A stretch of 64,000 bases of DNA from G965267425 sp965267425 (GCA_965267425.1 OZ253959.1:2046001-2110000), one strand, 5' to 3'. Shown: positions 43,746 through 52,384, numbered from the stretch's first letter. Notes: generated from the sequence alone by a model not told the origin. Numbers and translations are program-made.

Positions 43746-44843
43746 TTAGTTATTGCAATTGTTTACATGATATTTTTTCCCAGGTGAACTTCCCAATTCT
43801 CTGGCCTTTTTCCAATCTTCACAAGCACCGACCTGATCCCGAATCATTTCTCTGGCGCTGCCTCTATTTACTAAGGCATCTGCATAATTGGGTTGTAGCT
43901 TGATGGCTTTTGAAAAGTCCTTTTCAGCCTCTTTGTATTTTTCCATTTTGAAATGGACACTTCCTCTGTTATTGTAAGCCATGGCATAATTTCCGTTCAA
44001 CTTAATCGATTGATTAAAAACATCCAGTGCTTCCTTGTACTTCTTTTGTTCAACTAAAATGGAACCCAAGTTATTCAGGGCAATGTGGTACTTGGCATCT
44101 GCCTGAATGGCTTTATTGTAGGCCGAAATAGCGCCGTCTAAATCGCCCATTTTTTTCTTAACACTGCCAATGTTGTTATAGATATAAGCTGACTTGGGAC
44201 TCAAGGAAACAGCTCGTTGATAATCAGATAATGCTTGTTCAAAGTTACCTTTCATTCTGTAGGCACTTCCTCTATCATTAAAGGCATCAAACCTTTTGGG
44301 ATCCAGAGAAACGCATTTTCCAAAAAAGCTAATAGACTGGTCATAATTTTTAGTGATAAAATAAACGGTTCCCAGTTGATATGCGGGATCTGCATTCGTT
44401 GGGCTCAAGGTCATTGCTTCCATATATGCTTCTATGGAGGACTCATATTTTTTATTTTCATAGTAGGCATTACCCTTGTAATAAAATGCATTGTAATGCT
44501 CAGGGTTAACCGAAATGACTTTGTCAAAATCCGCTATCGCCTTTTCATTTTTATTTTTTTCCATGTACGCGATTCCACGATTGAAATACGCATTCAAAAA
44601 AACGGGGTTCAATTTAATTGCATTGCTATAATAGGTGATGGAAGAATCAATTTTTCCTGCCTTAAAAGATCGAATACCCAGGTTGTAAGCGTTTTGAGAT
44701 TGTGCTAGCAAATCATTTTCTAAATTCAAAGCTGCAATTGAGTCTCGATAAGCCTTTTCAGCTGCTGTTAATGTCGTATCTTCTATCTGGGCGAGTAGTA
44801 AAACTGGCGATAAAAACAACGTAAATACAAGGAGTGTTTTCAT
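43746..44843 (-). CDS. Secreted TPR-repeat protein
   Basis: The start at 44843 gives MKTLLVFTLFLSPVLLLAQI, a signal peptide; the longer frame from 44960 would put 39 odd residues before it. About nine TPRs follow, many with the same core (AYFNRGIAYMEKNKNEKAIADFDKVI; IYNNIGSVKKKMGDLDGAISA; YNNRGSVHFKMEKYKEAEKDF, each here given in shorter pieces than the whole). The C-terminal part ends with ACEDWKKARELGS. It is periplasmic and forms an operon with the PorE-like gene downstream, 4 bases away. It may scaffold T9SS or peptidoglycan contacts; that is inference. Confidence 0.85.
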   Translation of the reverse strand: MKTLLVFTLFLSPVLLLAQIEDTTLTAAEKAYRDSIAALNLENDLLAQSQNAYNLGIRSFKAGKIDSSITYYSNAIKLNPVFLNAYFNRGIAYMEKNKNEKAIADFDKVISVNPEHYNAFYYKGNAYYENKKYESSIEAYMEAMTLSPTNADPAYQLGTVYFITKNYDQSISFFGKCVSLDPKRFDAFNDRGSAYRMKGNFEQALSDYQRAVSLSPKSAYIYNNIGSVKKKMGDLDGAISAYNKAIQADAKYHIALNNLGSILVEQKKYKEALDVFNQSIKLNGNYAMAYNNRGSVHFKMEKYKEAEKDFSKAIKLQPNYADALVNRGSAREMIRDQVGACEDWKKARELGSSPGKKYHVNNCNN

Positions 44844-44977
44844 GTAAAAAAAATTGGAGGCATAAATGTATAATAAATTCGAAGACAGCATATTTGAAAG
44901 CACTGATTTGTGAATAATTTGATGGAATTTAATTGAGATATCAACCATAAATCTCCTCACAATTAATTGTTATTCTT

Positions 44978-45009
44978 CTTGTAGATTAATAGTATTACTA
45001 TTATGTTTG
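44978..45009 (+). promoter_or_regulatory. Promoter of the TetR-SulP-carbonic anhydrase operon
   Basis: CTTG (44978-44981) is followed after 20 bases by TATGTTTG (45002-45009), a perfect -7 element. The GTG start of the TetR gene follows 35 bases later. Confidence 0.6.
44987..45003. promoter_or_regulatory. Operator candidate for the adjacent TetR regulator
   Basis: TAATAGTATTACTATTA is a perfect 17-base inverted repeat (8-base arms, 1-base centre). It fills the space between the -33 and -7 elements of the promoter and touches the latter, the usual place for a repressor to block RNA polymerase. It is upstream of the TetR gene, so autoregulation is the simplest reading. Confidence 0.6.
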
Positions 45010-45043
45010 TAACAGATTCTATCGAACACAAAACCTATTTGAA

Positions 45044-45703
45044 GTGCTAAAGATCAAAATCAATGAAAACATCTATTTGAAGGACCCTGAAACGAGTGAG
45101 TTGGGTCTGCGCATTGTTACTAAGAGCATTGATATGATAGATGGATTGGGTTTTGAATGTTTTACTTTTCGAAAGCTTGGGGTGGAAATTGGCTCAAATG
45201 AGGCTTCTATCTATCGATATTTTGAAAACAAACATAAGTTGTTGCTCTATTTAACCAATTGGTACTGGAGTTGGATGGATTACCGATTGATGATTGGTTT
45301 GGCAAATATTGCCTCTCCGAAAGAAAGACTACATATTGCCATTAAAATGTTGACGGAAGAAGTTTCTGAAGACAGCAATTTTTCTCATATTAACGAAGTG
45401 AAATTGCATCGAATCGTAATTAACGAATCTGCTAAAGCCTATTTGACGAAAGAAGTTGATCAGGAAAATAAGGTTGGAGCTTTTAGGGGTTATAAAAAAT
45501 TGGTGGCCAACATCAGTGATATCATTTTAGAGATCAATGCTTCTTATAAATATTCACATATGCTGGTGTCAACTATTGTAGAAGGAGCTCATTTACAGCG
45601 CTTTTTTGCGGATCACTTACCTAATCTAACTGACGTTGTTAAAGGTGAAGATGCGATAACAGAATTTTATACAGAACTCGTCTTTAAAGCTATTGAGCAA
45701 TGA
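45044..45703 (+). CDS. TetR/AcrR family transcriptional regulator
   Basis: The 219-residue product starts at GTG 45044 (MLKIKINENIYL); no in-frame ATG precedes the helix-turn-helix. Residues 17-62 form the DNA-binding domain: IVTKSIDMIDGLGFECFTFRKLG, then VEIGSNEASIYRYFENKHKL. The rest is a helical ligand domain, unrecognised. The stop overlaps the ATG of the small gene at 45700 (ATGA), so it heads an operon with a membrane protein, SulP transporter and carbonic anhydrase. An inverted repeat in its promoter is the probable operator. Confidence 0.9.
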   Translation: MLKIKINENIYLKDPETSELGLRIVTKSIDMIDGLGFECFTFRKLGVEIGSNEASIYRYFENKHKLLLYLTNWYWSWMDYRLMIGLANIASPKERLHIAIKMLTEEVSEDSNFSHINEVKLHRIVINESAKAYLTKEVDQENKVGAFRGYKKLVANISDIILEINASYKYSHMLVSTIVEGAHLQRFFADHLPNLTDVVKGEDAITEFYTELVFKAIEQ

Positions 45704-46035
45704 TTTTATTAAAAAATCACATACATAAACAATGGTTAATTCGTATTACGGCTGTTCTGATTGTATTTAGTTTTGGCCTGTTGATTGCGGATTCATTGGG
45801 CAAAGCGTTTGGACCAATGGCTGCGTTGGAGGTTCATATAGACTTTTCCAATGACGCCGAGTCAAGTGAAGAAAATGAAGAGTCAAAGGAAGAAAACAAA
45901 CTGGATGATTTTAATCATGATTTGTTCAATGAATCATCTATGAGTCAAAAAGAATTGAACATATACTTATCTCCGAAGTATACGATTGCGGGATGTATGC
46001 GAGAGGTGATTACTCCTCCTCCTCAATTGAGTTAG
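45700..46035 (+). CDS. Small single-helix membrane protein, acidic tail
   Basis: The product of 111 residues has one membrane helix (LIRITAVLIVFSFGLLIA) and an outside segment rich in Glu/Asp (SEENEESKEENKLDDF). It ends CMREVITPPPQLS. It overlaps the TetR stop by 4 bases and precedes the SulP gene. I do not know the family. Its place suggests a helper of the anion transporter; that is inference. Confidence 0.6.
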   Translation: MILLKNHIHKQWLIRITAVLIVFSFGLLIADSLGKAFGPMAALEVHIDFSNDAESSEENEESKEENKLDDFNHDLFNESSMSQKELNIYLSPKYTIAGCMREVITPPPQLS

Positions 46036-46100
46036 ATTGACCACTAACACAATTGAAACTCTTATCATTCAATCTCACTATATTTAATCGAAAGCACTTT

Positions 46101-47705
46101 ATGAAATCTACTAATAATTCATCATTTTCGGCCAATTTGAAATACGATATTCCATCTAGTATTGTTGTATTCCTTGTTGCGCTGCCCTTATGTCTTGGAA
46201 TTGCACTAGCATCCGGGGCACCTCTCTTTTCAGGCATTATTGCCGGGATCGTTGGAGGAATCATTGTCAGCCTTTTGAGTGGATCTCCTCTCGGAGTGAG
46301 CGGACCTGCAGCAGGCTTGGCAGTAATCGTATTATCGTCTATTCAAGAATTGGGTTCCTATCAAACGTTTTTACTTGCTGTAGTAATTGCGGGTATCATT
46401 CAATTCCTGTTTGGGGTTCTAAAAGCCGGTGTTATTGGCTATTACTTCCCTTCTTCCGTGATTAAAGGGATGTTGGCAGGTATTGGAATCATTATCATTT
46501 TGAAACAAATTCCACATGCAGTTGGATACGACTTTGATCCTGAAGGAGATTTTGCATTTTCTCAGATGGATGGACACAATACTTTCAGTGAATTGCTCTA
46601 CATGATGGATTTCATCAATCCCGGAGCAGCAATTATTGCACTGGTTTCGTTGGCCATATTGATTTTATGGGAACAACCATTCATTAAAAAATTCTCTGTT
46701 TTTTCAATCATTCAGGGCCCCTTGGTAGTAGTAGTATTGGGCATTCTCATGAATCTTGGTTTTCAAGGTATGGAAGGATATGCCTTGAAAGGAAATCAAG
46801 TGGTCAATATTCCTGTGGCTGAATCTTTTTCCACATTTATTGGACAATTTTCTTCACCTGATTACTCACAGTGGCTAAATCCGGCCGTATATGTTACGGC
46901 ATTGACAATAGCGGTGGTTGCGAGTCTTGAAACATTGTTATGTGTGGAAGCGACAGATAAACTTGATCCTCAAAAAAGGACAACACCTACGAATAGAGAA
47001 TTACTGGCTCAAGGAACAGGAAACTTTATTTCAGGATTAATTGGTGGACTTCCTGTTACGCAAGTTATTGTAAGAAGTTCTGCCAATATACAATCCGGAG
47101 GAAAGACCAAAATGTCTGCATTCATTCATGGGATACTCCTTTTGACAAGCGCTATTTTTATTCCAAAATGGTTGAACTTGATTCCTTTATCAAGTTTGGC
47201 TGCCATATTGTTTGTGGTTGGATACAAATTGGCAAAACCAAGTCTTTTCAAGAGTATGTACAAAATCGGACAAACTCAATTTATTCCTTTTATGGTTACC
47301 ATTTTGGGAATTGTGTTCACTGACCTGCTCGTAGGAATTGGTTTGGGATTAGTAGTTGCCATCATTCAAATTTTATGGAATAATTATAAAACACCTTATC
47401 ATTTTAATCCAGATGAATATGTTTCTGGGCAACCTGTAAATATTACGTTGTCTGAAGATGTTAGTTTCTTAAATAAAGCAGGTATTCTTCACACCCTTAA
47501 CTTATTAGAAGAAGGAACACATGTGGTTATTGACGGATCTAAAACAAGAGTTATTCATCCAGATATTTTGGAAATAATTAATGATTTTAAAGACCATGCT
47601 GAGGATAAGAATATCACCGTGGAATTGAAGTCATTGGTACTTCCAAATTCTAACCCAGTTAAAGAATTCAGTCAAACGCTAAGCAGTAAACAAGCAAAAG
47701 CTTAA
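46101..47705 (+). CDS. SulP family inorganic anion transporter with STAS domain
   Basis: The start ATG at 46101 gives MKSTNNSSFSANLKYDIPSS; a TTG at 46053 in frame is less likely. The product of 534 residues has the SulP signature (SSIVVFLVALPLCLGIALAS, GSPLGVSGPAAGLAVIV, ETLLCVEATDKLD) with about 12 helices, and a STAS domain at about 430-515 (SFLNKAGILHTLNLLEEGTH, VVIDGSKTRVIHPDILEI). It is followed 29 bases later by a beta-carbonic anhydrase, a pairing that points to bicarbonate as substrate, although sulfate or other anions cannot be excluded. No sulfate assimilation gene is nearby. Confidence 0.93.
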   Translation: MKSTNNSSFSANLKYDIPSSIVVFLVALPLCLGIALASGAPLFSGIIAGIVGGIIVSLLSGSPLGVSGPAAGLAVIVLSSIQELGSYQTFLLAVVIAGIIQFLFGVLKAGVIGYYFPSSVIKGMLAGIGIIIILKQIPHAVGYDFDPEGDFAFSQMDGHNTFSELLYMMDFINPGAAIIALVSLAILILWEQPFIKKFSVFSIIQGPLVVVVLGILMNLGFQGMEGYALKGNQVVNIPVAESFSTFIGQFSSPDYSQWLNPAVYVTALTIAVVASLETLLCVEATDKLDPQKRTTPTNRELLAQGTGNFISGLIGGLPVTQVIVRSSANIQSGGKTKMSAFIHGILLLTSAIFIPKWLNLIPLSSLAAILFVVGYKLAKPSLFKSMYKIGQTQFIPFMVTILGIVFTDLLVGIGLGLVVAIIQILWNNYKTPYHFNPDEYVSGQPVNITLSEDVSFLNKAGILHTLNLLEEGTHVVIDGSKTRVIHPDILEIINDFKDHAEDKNITVELKSLVLPNSNPVKEFSQTLSSKQAKA

Positions 47706-47734
47706 ATTGTAAAGCATCAATTAAATAAAGAACT

Positions 47735-48376
47735 ATGAGTACTATTCGTAATGACCAAACTCAAACAAAAGCAACACAAGGTTCATTAACACCTTCAACA
47801 GCGTTGAATTTATTGAAGGAAGGAAATAAAAGATTTGTCAACAAAGACACGTTTAATCGTGATCACCTGGGACAGGTGAAAGAAACATCAACAGGTCAAT
47901 TTCCTTTTGCGGCAGTATTAAGTTGTATTGACTCCAGGGTGCCTGCGGAAATGGTATTTGATCAAGGAATTGGAGATATCTTCAGTATTCGAATTGCCGG
48001 AAATTTCATCAATGATGATATTTTGGGAAGTATGGAATTTGCGTGTAAAGTGGCAGGGTCAAAAACCATTGTTGTTTTAGGACACAGTAGTTGTGGTGCA
48101 GTGAAAGGTGCGTGTGATCATGTTGAATTAGGTAATTTGACAGGTATGCTTGAAAAAATTCAACCGGCCGTTTCCGGTGTCACAGATGTTACCGAAAATC
48201 GAAATTCATCAAACGCTGAATTTGTCCAAAAAGTTTCAAATCTCAATGTTGAATTGGCCATGAAGGACATTTCAGAGCGCAGTCCAGTGCTCAATGAGAT
48301 GATTCAGAATGGGGAGATATCTGTTGTTGGGGCAATGTACCATGTTACTGATGGACATGTGGAGTTTTTTGATTGA
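47735..48376 (+). CDS. Beta-class carbonic anhydrase
   Basis: The 213-residue protein shows the beta-CA zinc site: CIDSRVPAEMVFDQGIGDIF with its Cys and Asp-Arg pair, and GHSSCGAVKGACD with the His and second Cys. RIAGNFINDDILGSMEFA lies between. A short N-terminal extension (about 25 residues, rich in Thr/Gln/Ser) could be an unstructured tail. It interconverts carbon dioxide and bicarbonate, and lies directly after the SulP gene, so it would couple with import. No signal peptide, so cytoplasmic. Confidence 0.96.
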   Translation: MSTIRNDQTQTKATQGSLTPSTALNLLKEGNKRFVNKDTFNRDHLGQVKETSTGQFPFAAVLSCIDSRVPAEMVFDQGIGDIFSIRIAGNFINDDILGSMEFACKVAGSKTIVVLGHSSCGAVKGACDHVELGNLTGMLEKIQPAVSGVTDVTENRNSSNAEFVQKVSNLNVELAMKDISERSPVLNEMIQNGEISVVGAMYHVTDGHVEFFD

Positions 48377-49053
48377 TGATTAAAAAGTCCCTACTTCTAT
48401 TCTTAATTATTCAATTCCCAATCCTCATCTCTGCACAGGAAAATGAGCTTGGGAATTGGATTATGTACTTTGGTCAAAACAGATTGAGTGACCAATTTAG
48501 CATTCATAGCGAAGTTCAATACAGGAATCATAAAGTTTCTCCAGTTTATGAAAACATCGAGCAACTTCTGATTCGGTTTGGGGGGAATTATCATTTCGCT
48601 GACAACGCCATAGCTTCTGCTGGTTATGCTTACATAGCCTCGCACGAATACGAAAGTGAACAAAACTATCCTGAATCTGAAGAACACCGAATTTGGCAGC
48701 AATTTCTGCTCTACAATTTAGTGGGGAGGGTGAAATTTGAACATCGCTATCGTGTTGAACAACGATGGGTTAATGATGATTACAAAAACCGATTGCGTTA
48801 TCGGCTTATGTTGTTCATACCTATCAATAACAAAAAAATTGTTCCCAAAACCTGGTTAATTGGATTATACGATGAGATATTTCTCAATACCGAGGAAGTA
48901 TTTTTTGATAGGAATCGATTGTATGGTGCCTTAGGTTACCAATTCAATTCCTCAACTCAGGTACAAGTTGGGTTGTTGCATCAACAAGTCAATACCTTTG
49001 GAAAACGCTACCTGCAATTCGCAGTTATCTATAATCCTGATTTCAGGCAATAG
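48376..49053 (+). CDS. DUF2490 outer-membrane-barrel protein
   Basis: The start ATG at 48376 overlaps the previous stop by 1 base. The product of 225 residues has a signal peptide (SLLLFLIIQFPILISA) and then about ten amphipathic strands (LGNWIMYFGQNRLSDQFSIH, SEVQYRNHKVSPVYENIEQL, VKFEHRYRVEQRW), ending YLQFAVIYNPDFR with the last aromatic near the C-terminus. These are the features of DUF2490, a family of small outer-membrane barrels. It may be the outer-membrane part of this operon; function not known. Confidence 0.85.
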   Translation: MIKKSLLLFLIIQFPILISAQENELGNWIMYFGQNRLSDQFSIHSEVQYRNHKVSPVYENIEQLLIRFGGNYHFADNAIASAGYAYIASHEYESEQNYPESEEHRIWQQFLLYNLVGRVKFEHRYRVEQRWVNDDYKNRLRYRLMLFIPINNKKIVPKTWLIGLYDEIFLNTEEVFFDRNRLYGALGYQFNSSTQVQVGLLHQQVNTFGKRYLQFAVIYNPDFRQ

Positions 49054-49222
49054 GATTGATAAAATTATTGGAAATACAAAGTAGATTAGGTGCCCAATAA
49101 TATCTTTTTCTAGGGATAATCTTTGAATTTTATCCCGGTGGGAATGCATAATTTAGTGATTCAGATCTGAAAAACTAATCCCTGAAAATCTCTGTACGTA
49201 GGTGAAGATGTAAATTTTCATA

Positions 49223-49239
49223 AGGACAAATTATGTCCT
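49223..49239. promoter_or_regulatory. Short inverted repeat before the lipoprotein gene
   Basis: AGGACA (49223-49228) and TGTCCT (49234-49239) flank a 5-base centre, 60 bases before the ATG at 49299. It could be an operator or a weak RNA hairpin; there is no run of T after it. Confidence 0.25.
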
Positions 49240-49298
49240 GTAGTCATTGAATTACAACATTCAGAACACAATTATCAAACATCATAATTTCAACGAAA

Positions 49299-50018
49299 AT
49301 GCATAAAATAAGAATCATCATACCCATAGTTGTTTTATTCTTTGGTGGATGTAAAAAAGACGCTGATCAACCAACTAACTCATTGGAAATCAACTCAACT
49401 AATTCGGTCAAGATTGGATTGCGAGATTCCGTCGGTTACTGGCACAATCAAATTCTCTCTCATCTGTCCTTCGCTCAACTATCATTAAACAATGAAACTT
49501 TATATCAATTTCGCTCGGCAATTTTTAAAAAAGCAAATCAACTAGATCCCAAGTTGTTTAGTGATTCTATTTATCAACAAATTGAAAATAATGCCCCCAC
49601 TGAATTAAATACATTTTATCAAACTATACATTCAGGAATTACCATTGATGATTTGATTTTTCAGGTTTTTGAAGTGTTAGAAAACAAAGGTGTTTTACGA
49701 AGGACGGTGGTATCCGAACTTAAAAAAATGTATGCGTTCAAATCTGAAGAAACATTAGAAGAGCAATTATCCCATGTTGAATACATTAAAAAGAAAGGCA
49801 TCAACAAACAAGAGCGAGAATTTCTAGATGTATTTACTCAGGTATTTAAAGAATCAGCTAAGTTTTGGAAAGACTACCGAAGTCATGAAAAGGCTGACAA
49901 TAAGAATTTGACCATTATATGGGCTGACGCTGTTGGAGGTATGTACGGCCTGTTGTTAGGTCCGGTTGGCTCAATAGTGGAAGGTGCACTTTTTTCAACT
50001 ATAGCAGCAATTCAGTAA
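49299..50018 (+). CDS. Lipoprotein with glycine-rich hydrophobic tail, unknown function
   Basis: The 239-residue product has a lipoprotein signal with lipobox FFGGC (Cys18). The body (30-205) is helical and charged. The last 30 residues change character: WADAVGGMYGLLLGPVGSIV followed by EGALFSTIAAIQ, a Gly/Ala-rich hydrophobic segment reminiscent of pore-forming peptide tails and bacteriocin precursors. I do not recognise the family. It is followed 22 bases later by a gene for a small four-helix membrane protein. The gap before it (49054-49298) holds no gene. Confidence 0.6.
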   Translation: MHKIRIIIPIVVLFFGGCKKDADQPTNSLEINSTNSVKIGLRDSVGYWHNQILSHLSFAQLSLNNETLYQFRSAIFKKANQLDPKLFSDSIYQQIENNAPTELNTFYQTIHSGITIDDLIFQVFEVLENKGVLRRTVVSELKKMYAFKSEETLEEQLSHVEYIKKKGINKQEREFLDVFTQVFKESAKFWKDYRSHEKADNKNLTIIWADAVGGMYGLLLGPVGSIVEGALFSTIAAIQ

Positions 50019-50040
50019 ACCCAATATTTATATCATTCCT

Positions 50041-50505
50041 ATGGAACCTTTTATATATCAAGACTCTTTTAAAAAATCTGCCTTGTTCTTTTTTGTAATT
50101 GGTTCTATAGGATCACTATTAAACTTTTCCATTGGATCATTCTGGGAAGAAATTTCCTATATGATCATTAATTATTCACTTATGGTACTTCTATGTTTCC
50201 TCTTAAATCAACTTACCCCGTCTAATACTCCTTTCAAGTTAACTTCGTTAAAATACGCCGTAGAATTTATAATGAGTTTTTTCTGGGCATTAATCATTGT
50301 TGACATTTTATTTAACAAGCAAATCTACTTCTCCATTCAACAAGGAATTAGCATTTATTTAGTCACCTATATGGTATTTGAAATGCTCTTAAAAGTTAAT
50401 CCATTGATGTTTGAAAATTATTTCAAGGAGTACAATCTCAAATCAGATTCACGTCGCACACAATATCCACCAAAGCAGGGCCAATATGGTCCCTTGCTTG
50501 AATGA
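50041..50505 (+). CDS. Small four-helix membrane protein
   Basis: The product of 154 residues has four hydrophobic helices (ALFFFVIGSIGSLLNFSIG, MIINYSLMVLLCFLLNQL, YAVEFIMSFFWALIIVDILF and ISIYLVTYMVFEMLLKV) and a short polar tail. No family is recognised. The last 68 bases overlap the end of the convergent gene 50438-52384, so the tail (from SDSRRTQYPPK) is antisense to it and the reading of the last residues is open to some doubt. It forms a pair with the preceding lipoprotein and could protect against or transport it; this is inference. Confidence 0.6.
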   Translation: MEPFIYQDSFKKSALFFFVIGSIGSLLNFSIGSFWEEISYMIINYSLMVLLCFLLNQLTPSNTPFKLTSLKYAVEFIMSFFWALIIVDILFNKQIYFSIQQGISIYLVTYMVFEMLLKVNPLMFENYFKEYNLKSDSRRTQYPPKQGQYGPLLE

Positions 50506-52384
50506 GCGCATTTTCCAGTTCATTTATATCTTCGACTCGTATACCCAGCGCACCGCAATTCTCGGCATATTTTGCAAAATTTGGATTATGCATCTCCGTT
50601 TGCCAAACATCAAACATCGCAGCCCGCTGTTCTTTTGAAATTTTCCCCAATTCAGCATTATTCAACAAGACATGTGTAACATTCATATTGTACTTTACCA
50701 ATGTTGTCAGCTCACCTAAATATTGACCTAATCCACCATCTCCAGAAACAGACCACACCGGCCTCTCGTTTTTCACTGCCGCCCATGCACCCATTGCCGC
50801 AGGTAGCGCAAAACCTATTGACCCCAGATATCCAGACATCAATATAGACTGATGAGAACATTCAAAATAACGACCAAATGAATATGTGTTATTACCAACG
50901 TCCACTGCTATTACCGCATCTTCCTGAGTGACCCGATTCATGGCATCAAAAACGGCAACAGAACTAATTCCTTTTCCCCTATCATCATTTAAGCGACTTT
51001 GCTTTTCTTTTTTCCAAAGCGACCATCTTTCTTTAATCTCTGCCCGTTGATCAATCGCAGAATGATTCTGCCTTACCGCTTCCAACAACAAGTTGGCTGT
51101 TACTTCTATTTCACCCCATAATGCGACATCAACCTTATGAAATTTGCTTAAGACGGTAGGATCAAAATCAACCTGAATAATACTTTTTTTGGCCGTTATT
51201 CCAGTATGGTTCGAAAACGAGGAACCAAAAACCAATAACACATCACTTTCGTTCATAAACCAAGATGCAATTGGTGTTCCACTTCTTCCGAGCACACCGC
51301 ATCCTAAATCATGATGATCAGAAATTTGTCCCTTTCCTTTAAACGTTGTTATCACAGGACTATTCAAACATTCGGCCAATGCTATGATTTGATCCATTGA
51401 AAATCTAGCCCCGTATCCTACGATAATGACTGGTCTTTTTGCATTTGACAATTTTTTAATCGCGCTATCCAAGGCCTCTTTAGGAGGTGAAATATCAAAT
51501 TTGGTAATTCTTCCTTCAGGTGTCTGAGCCTCTTCTCCCTGCGGTTTAGGCAGTATTTGAACATCATCTGGAAAAGTTAAATGAGAAACATTTCTTTTTA
51601 TAATCGCATTCTTGATAGCACGGGTCATCAATTCGGCATGCTTGCTACTTCCCTGAACCGCATGATTAAAATCTGCCACCGTTTGAAAAGCTTTAACCAA
51701 ATCAACTTCCTGGAATGCCCCTGTTCCCAAAACTTGTGTATCAACTTGACCGGAAATTGCCAGAAGAGGAGTTCGATCAACATGAGCATCCCACATACCT
51801 GTATACATATTGGTAGAACCAGGTCCGGCAATTCCAAAGCAAACCGCTGGCGTACCCATGAGTTTACCATACGCTGAAGCTGCAAAGGAAGCAGCTCCTT
51901 CATGTCGTATACCATAAAAGGATAATTTGCCTTCTTTTTCTTTTCTGCGCATGGCATCAGCCACCCCCAAATTACTGTGACCTACCATTCCAAAAACCAC
52001 ATTGACTCCCCAGTTGACCATGGTATCGATCATCACGTCTGAAACTGACTCTGTATGCTCTTCGTCATCTTCAATCTTTACAAATAAAGATCCTCCCTCC
52101 TGCTTTGTCTCAAAAGTCTTTACTCCATCATCAAATCCACCGGGTGGTAATCCTGTGCAAGGATGAAAATCCCATCCATGCCAAGGACAGCGCAACATTC
52201 CATTTTCAATTGACCCTTCTCCCAAAGGACCTCCCTGGTGAGGACATCTATTGTCAAGAGCTGCGTATTTACCTTCAAAATGCGTGAGACAAATTCCCTG
52301 ATGCTCAATAGTAGCTGTCATGACCCTACCTTCCTTCAGCTCGTTAACGTCTTCCAATACTTTATGCCAATTTTCCTTTGCCAT
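50438..52384 (-). CDS. Rieske-domain/thiamine diphosphate-dependent enzyme fusion (pyruvate-oxidase-like)
   Basis: The 648-residue product begins with a Rieske [2Fe-2S] domain (about 1-105) with ligands Cys47/His49 in CPHQGG and Cys66/His69 in CPWHGW. Residues about 110-648 are a full TPP enzyme of the pyruvate oxidase/acetolactate synthase family: the N-domain with the catalytic Glu (GIRHEGAASFAASAYGKL), a middle nucleotide-fold domain (PVIIVGYGARF), and the C-terminal TPP-binding motif SGDGGLGQYLGELTTLVK with its closing LLNN. Such enzymes decarboxylate pyruvate or a related 2-oxoacid; the Rieske cluster may take electrons. The gene follows 52398-53156 by 13 bases. The fusion is rare in my knowledge. 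Substrate unknown. Confidence 0.88.
   Translation of the reverse strand: MAKENWHKVLEDVNELKEGRVMTATIEHQGICLTHFEGKYAALDNRCPHQGGPLGEGSIENGMLRCPWHGWDFHPCTGLPPGGFDDGVKTFETKQEGGSLFVKIEDDEEHTESVSDVMIDTMVNWGVNVVFGMVGHSNLGVADAMRRKEKEGKLSFYGIRHEGAASFAASAYGKLMGTPAVCFGIAGPGSTNMYTGMWDAHVDRTPLLAISGQVDTQVLGTGAFQEVDLVKAFQTVADFNHAVQGSSKHAELMTRAIKNAIIKRNVSHLTFPDDVQILPKPQGEEAQTPEGRITKFDISPPKEALDSAIKKLSNAKRPVIIVGYGARFSMDQIIALAECLNSPVITTFKGKGQISDHHDLGCGVLGRSGTPIASWFMNESDVLLVFGSSFSNHTGITAKKSIIQVDFDPTVLSKFHKVDVALWGEIEVTANLLLEAVRQNHSAIDQRAEIKERWSLWKKEKQSRLNDDRGKGISSVAVFDAMNRVTQEDAVIAVDVGNNTYSFGRYFECSHQSILMSGYLGSIGFALPAAMGAWAAVKNERPVWSVSGDGGLGQYLGELTTLVKYNMNVTHVLLNNAELGKISKEQRAAMFDVWQTEMHNPNFAKYAENCGALGIRVEDINELENALIQARDHIGPALVDIVCDVNLI

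Noticed and set aside
46010..46264. Minus-strand frame opposite the start of the SulP gene
   Set aside because: It is antisense to a conserved transporter N-terminus and shows no protein features of its own.
49113..49136. GGGATAA ... TTATCCC hairpin after the DUF2490 gene, considered as a terminator
   Set aside because: The 7-base stem is AT-containing with a 10-base loop and is not followed by a T run, so it is not convincing.
50438..50505. Whether 50041-50505 is a chance frame because its end overlaps the convergent gene
   Set aside because: The four hydrophobic helices and the position after the lipoprotein gene argue for a real gene; only the last residues are uncertain.
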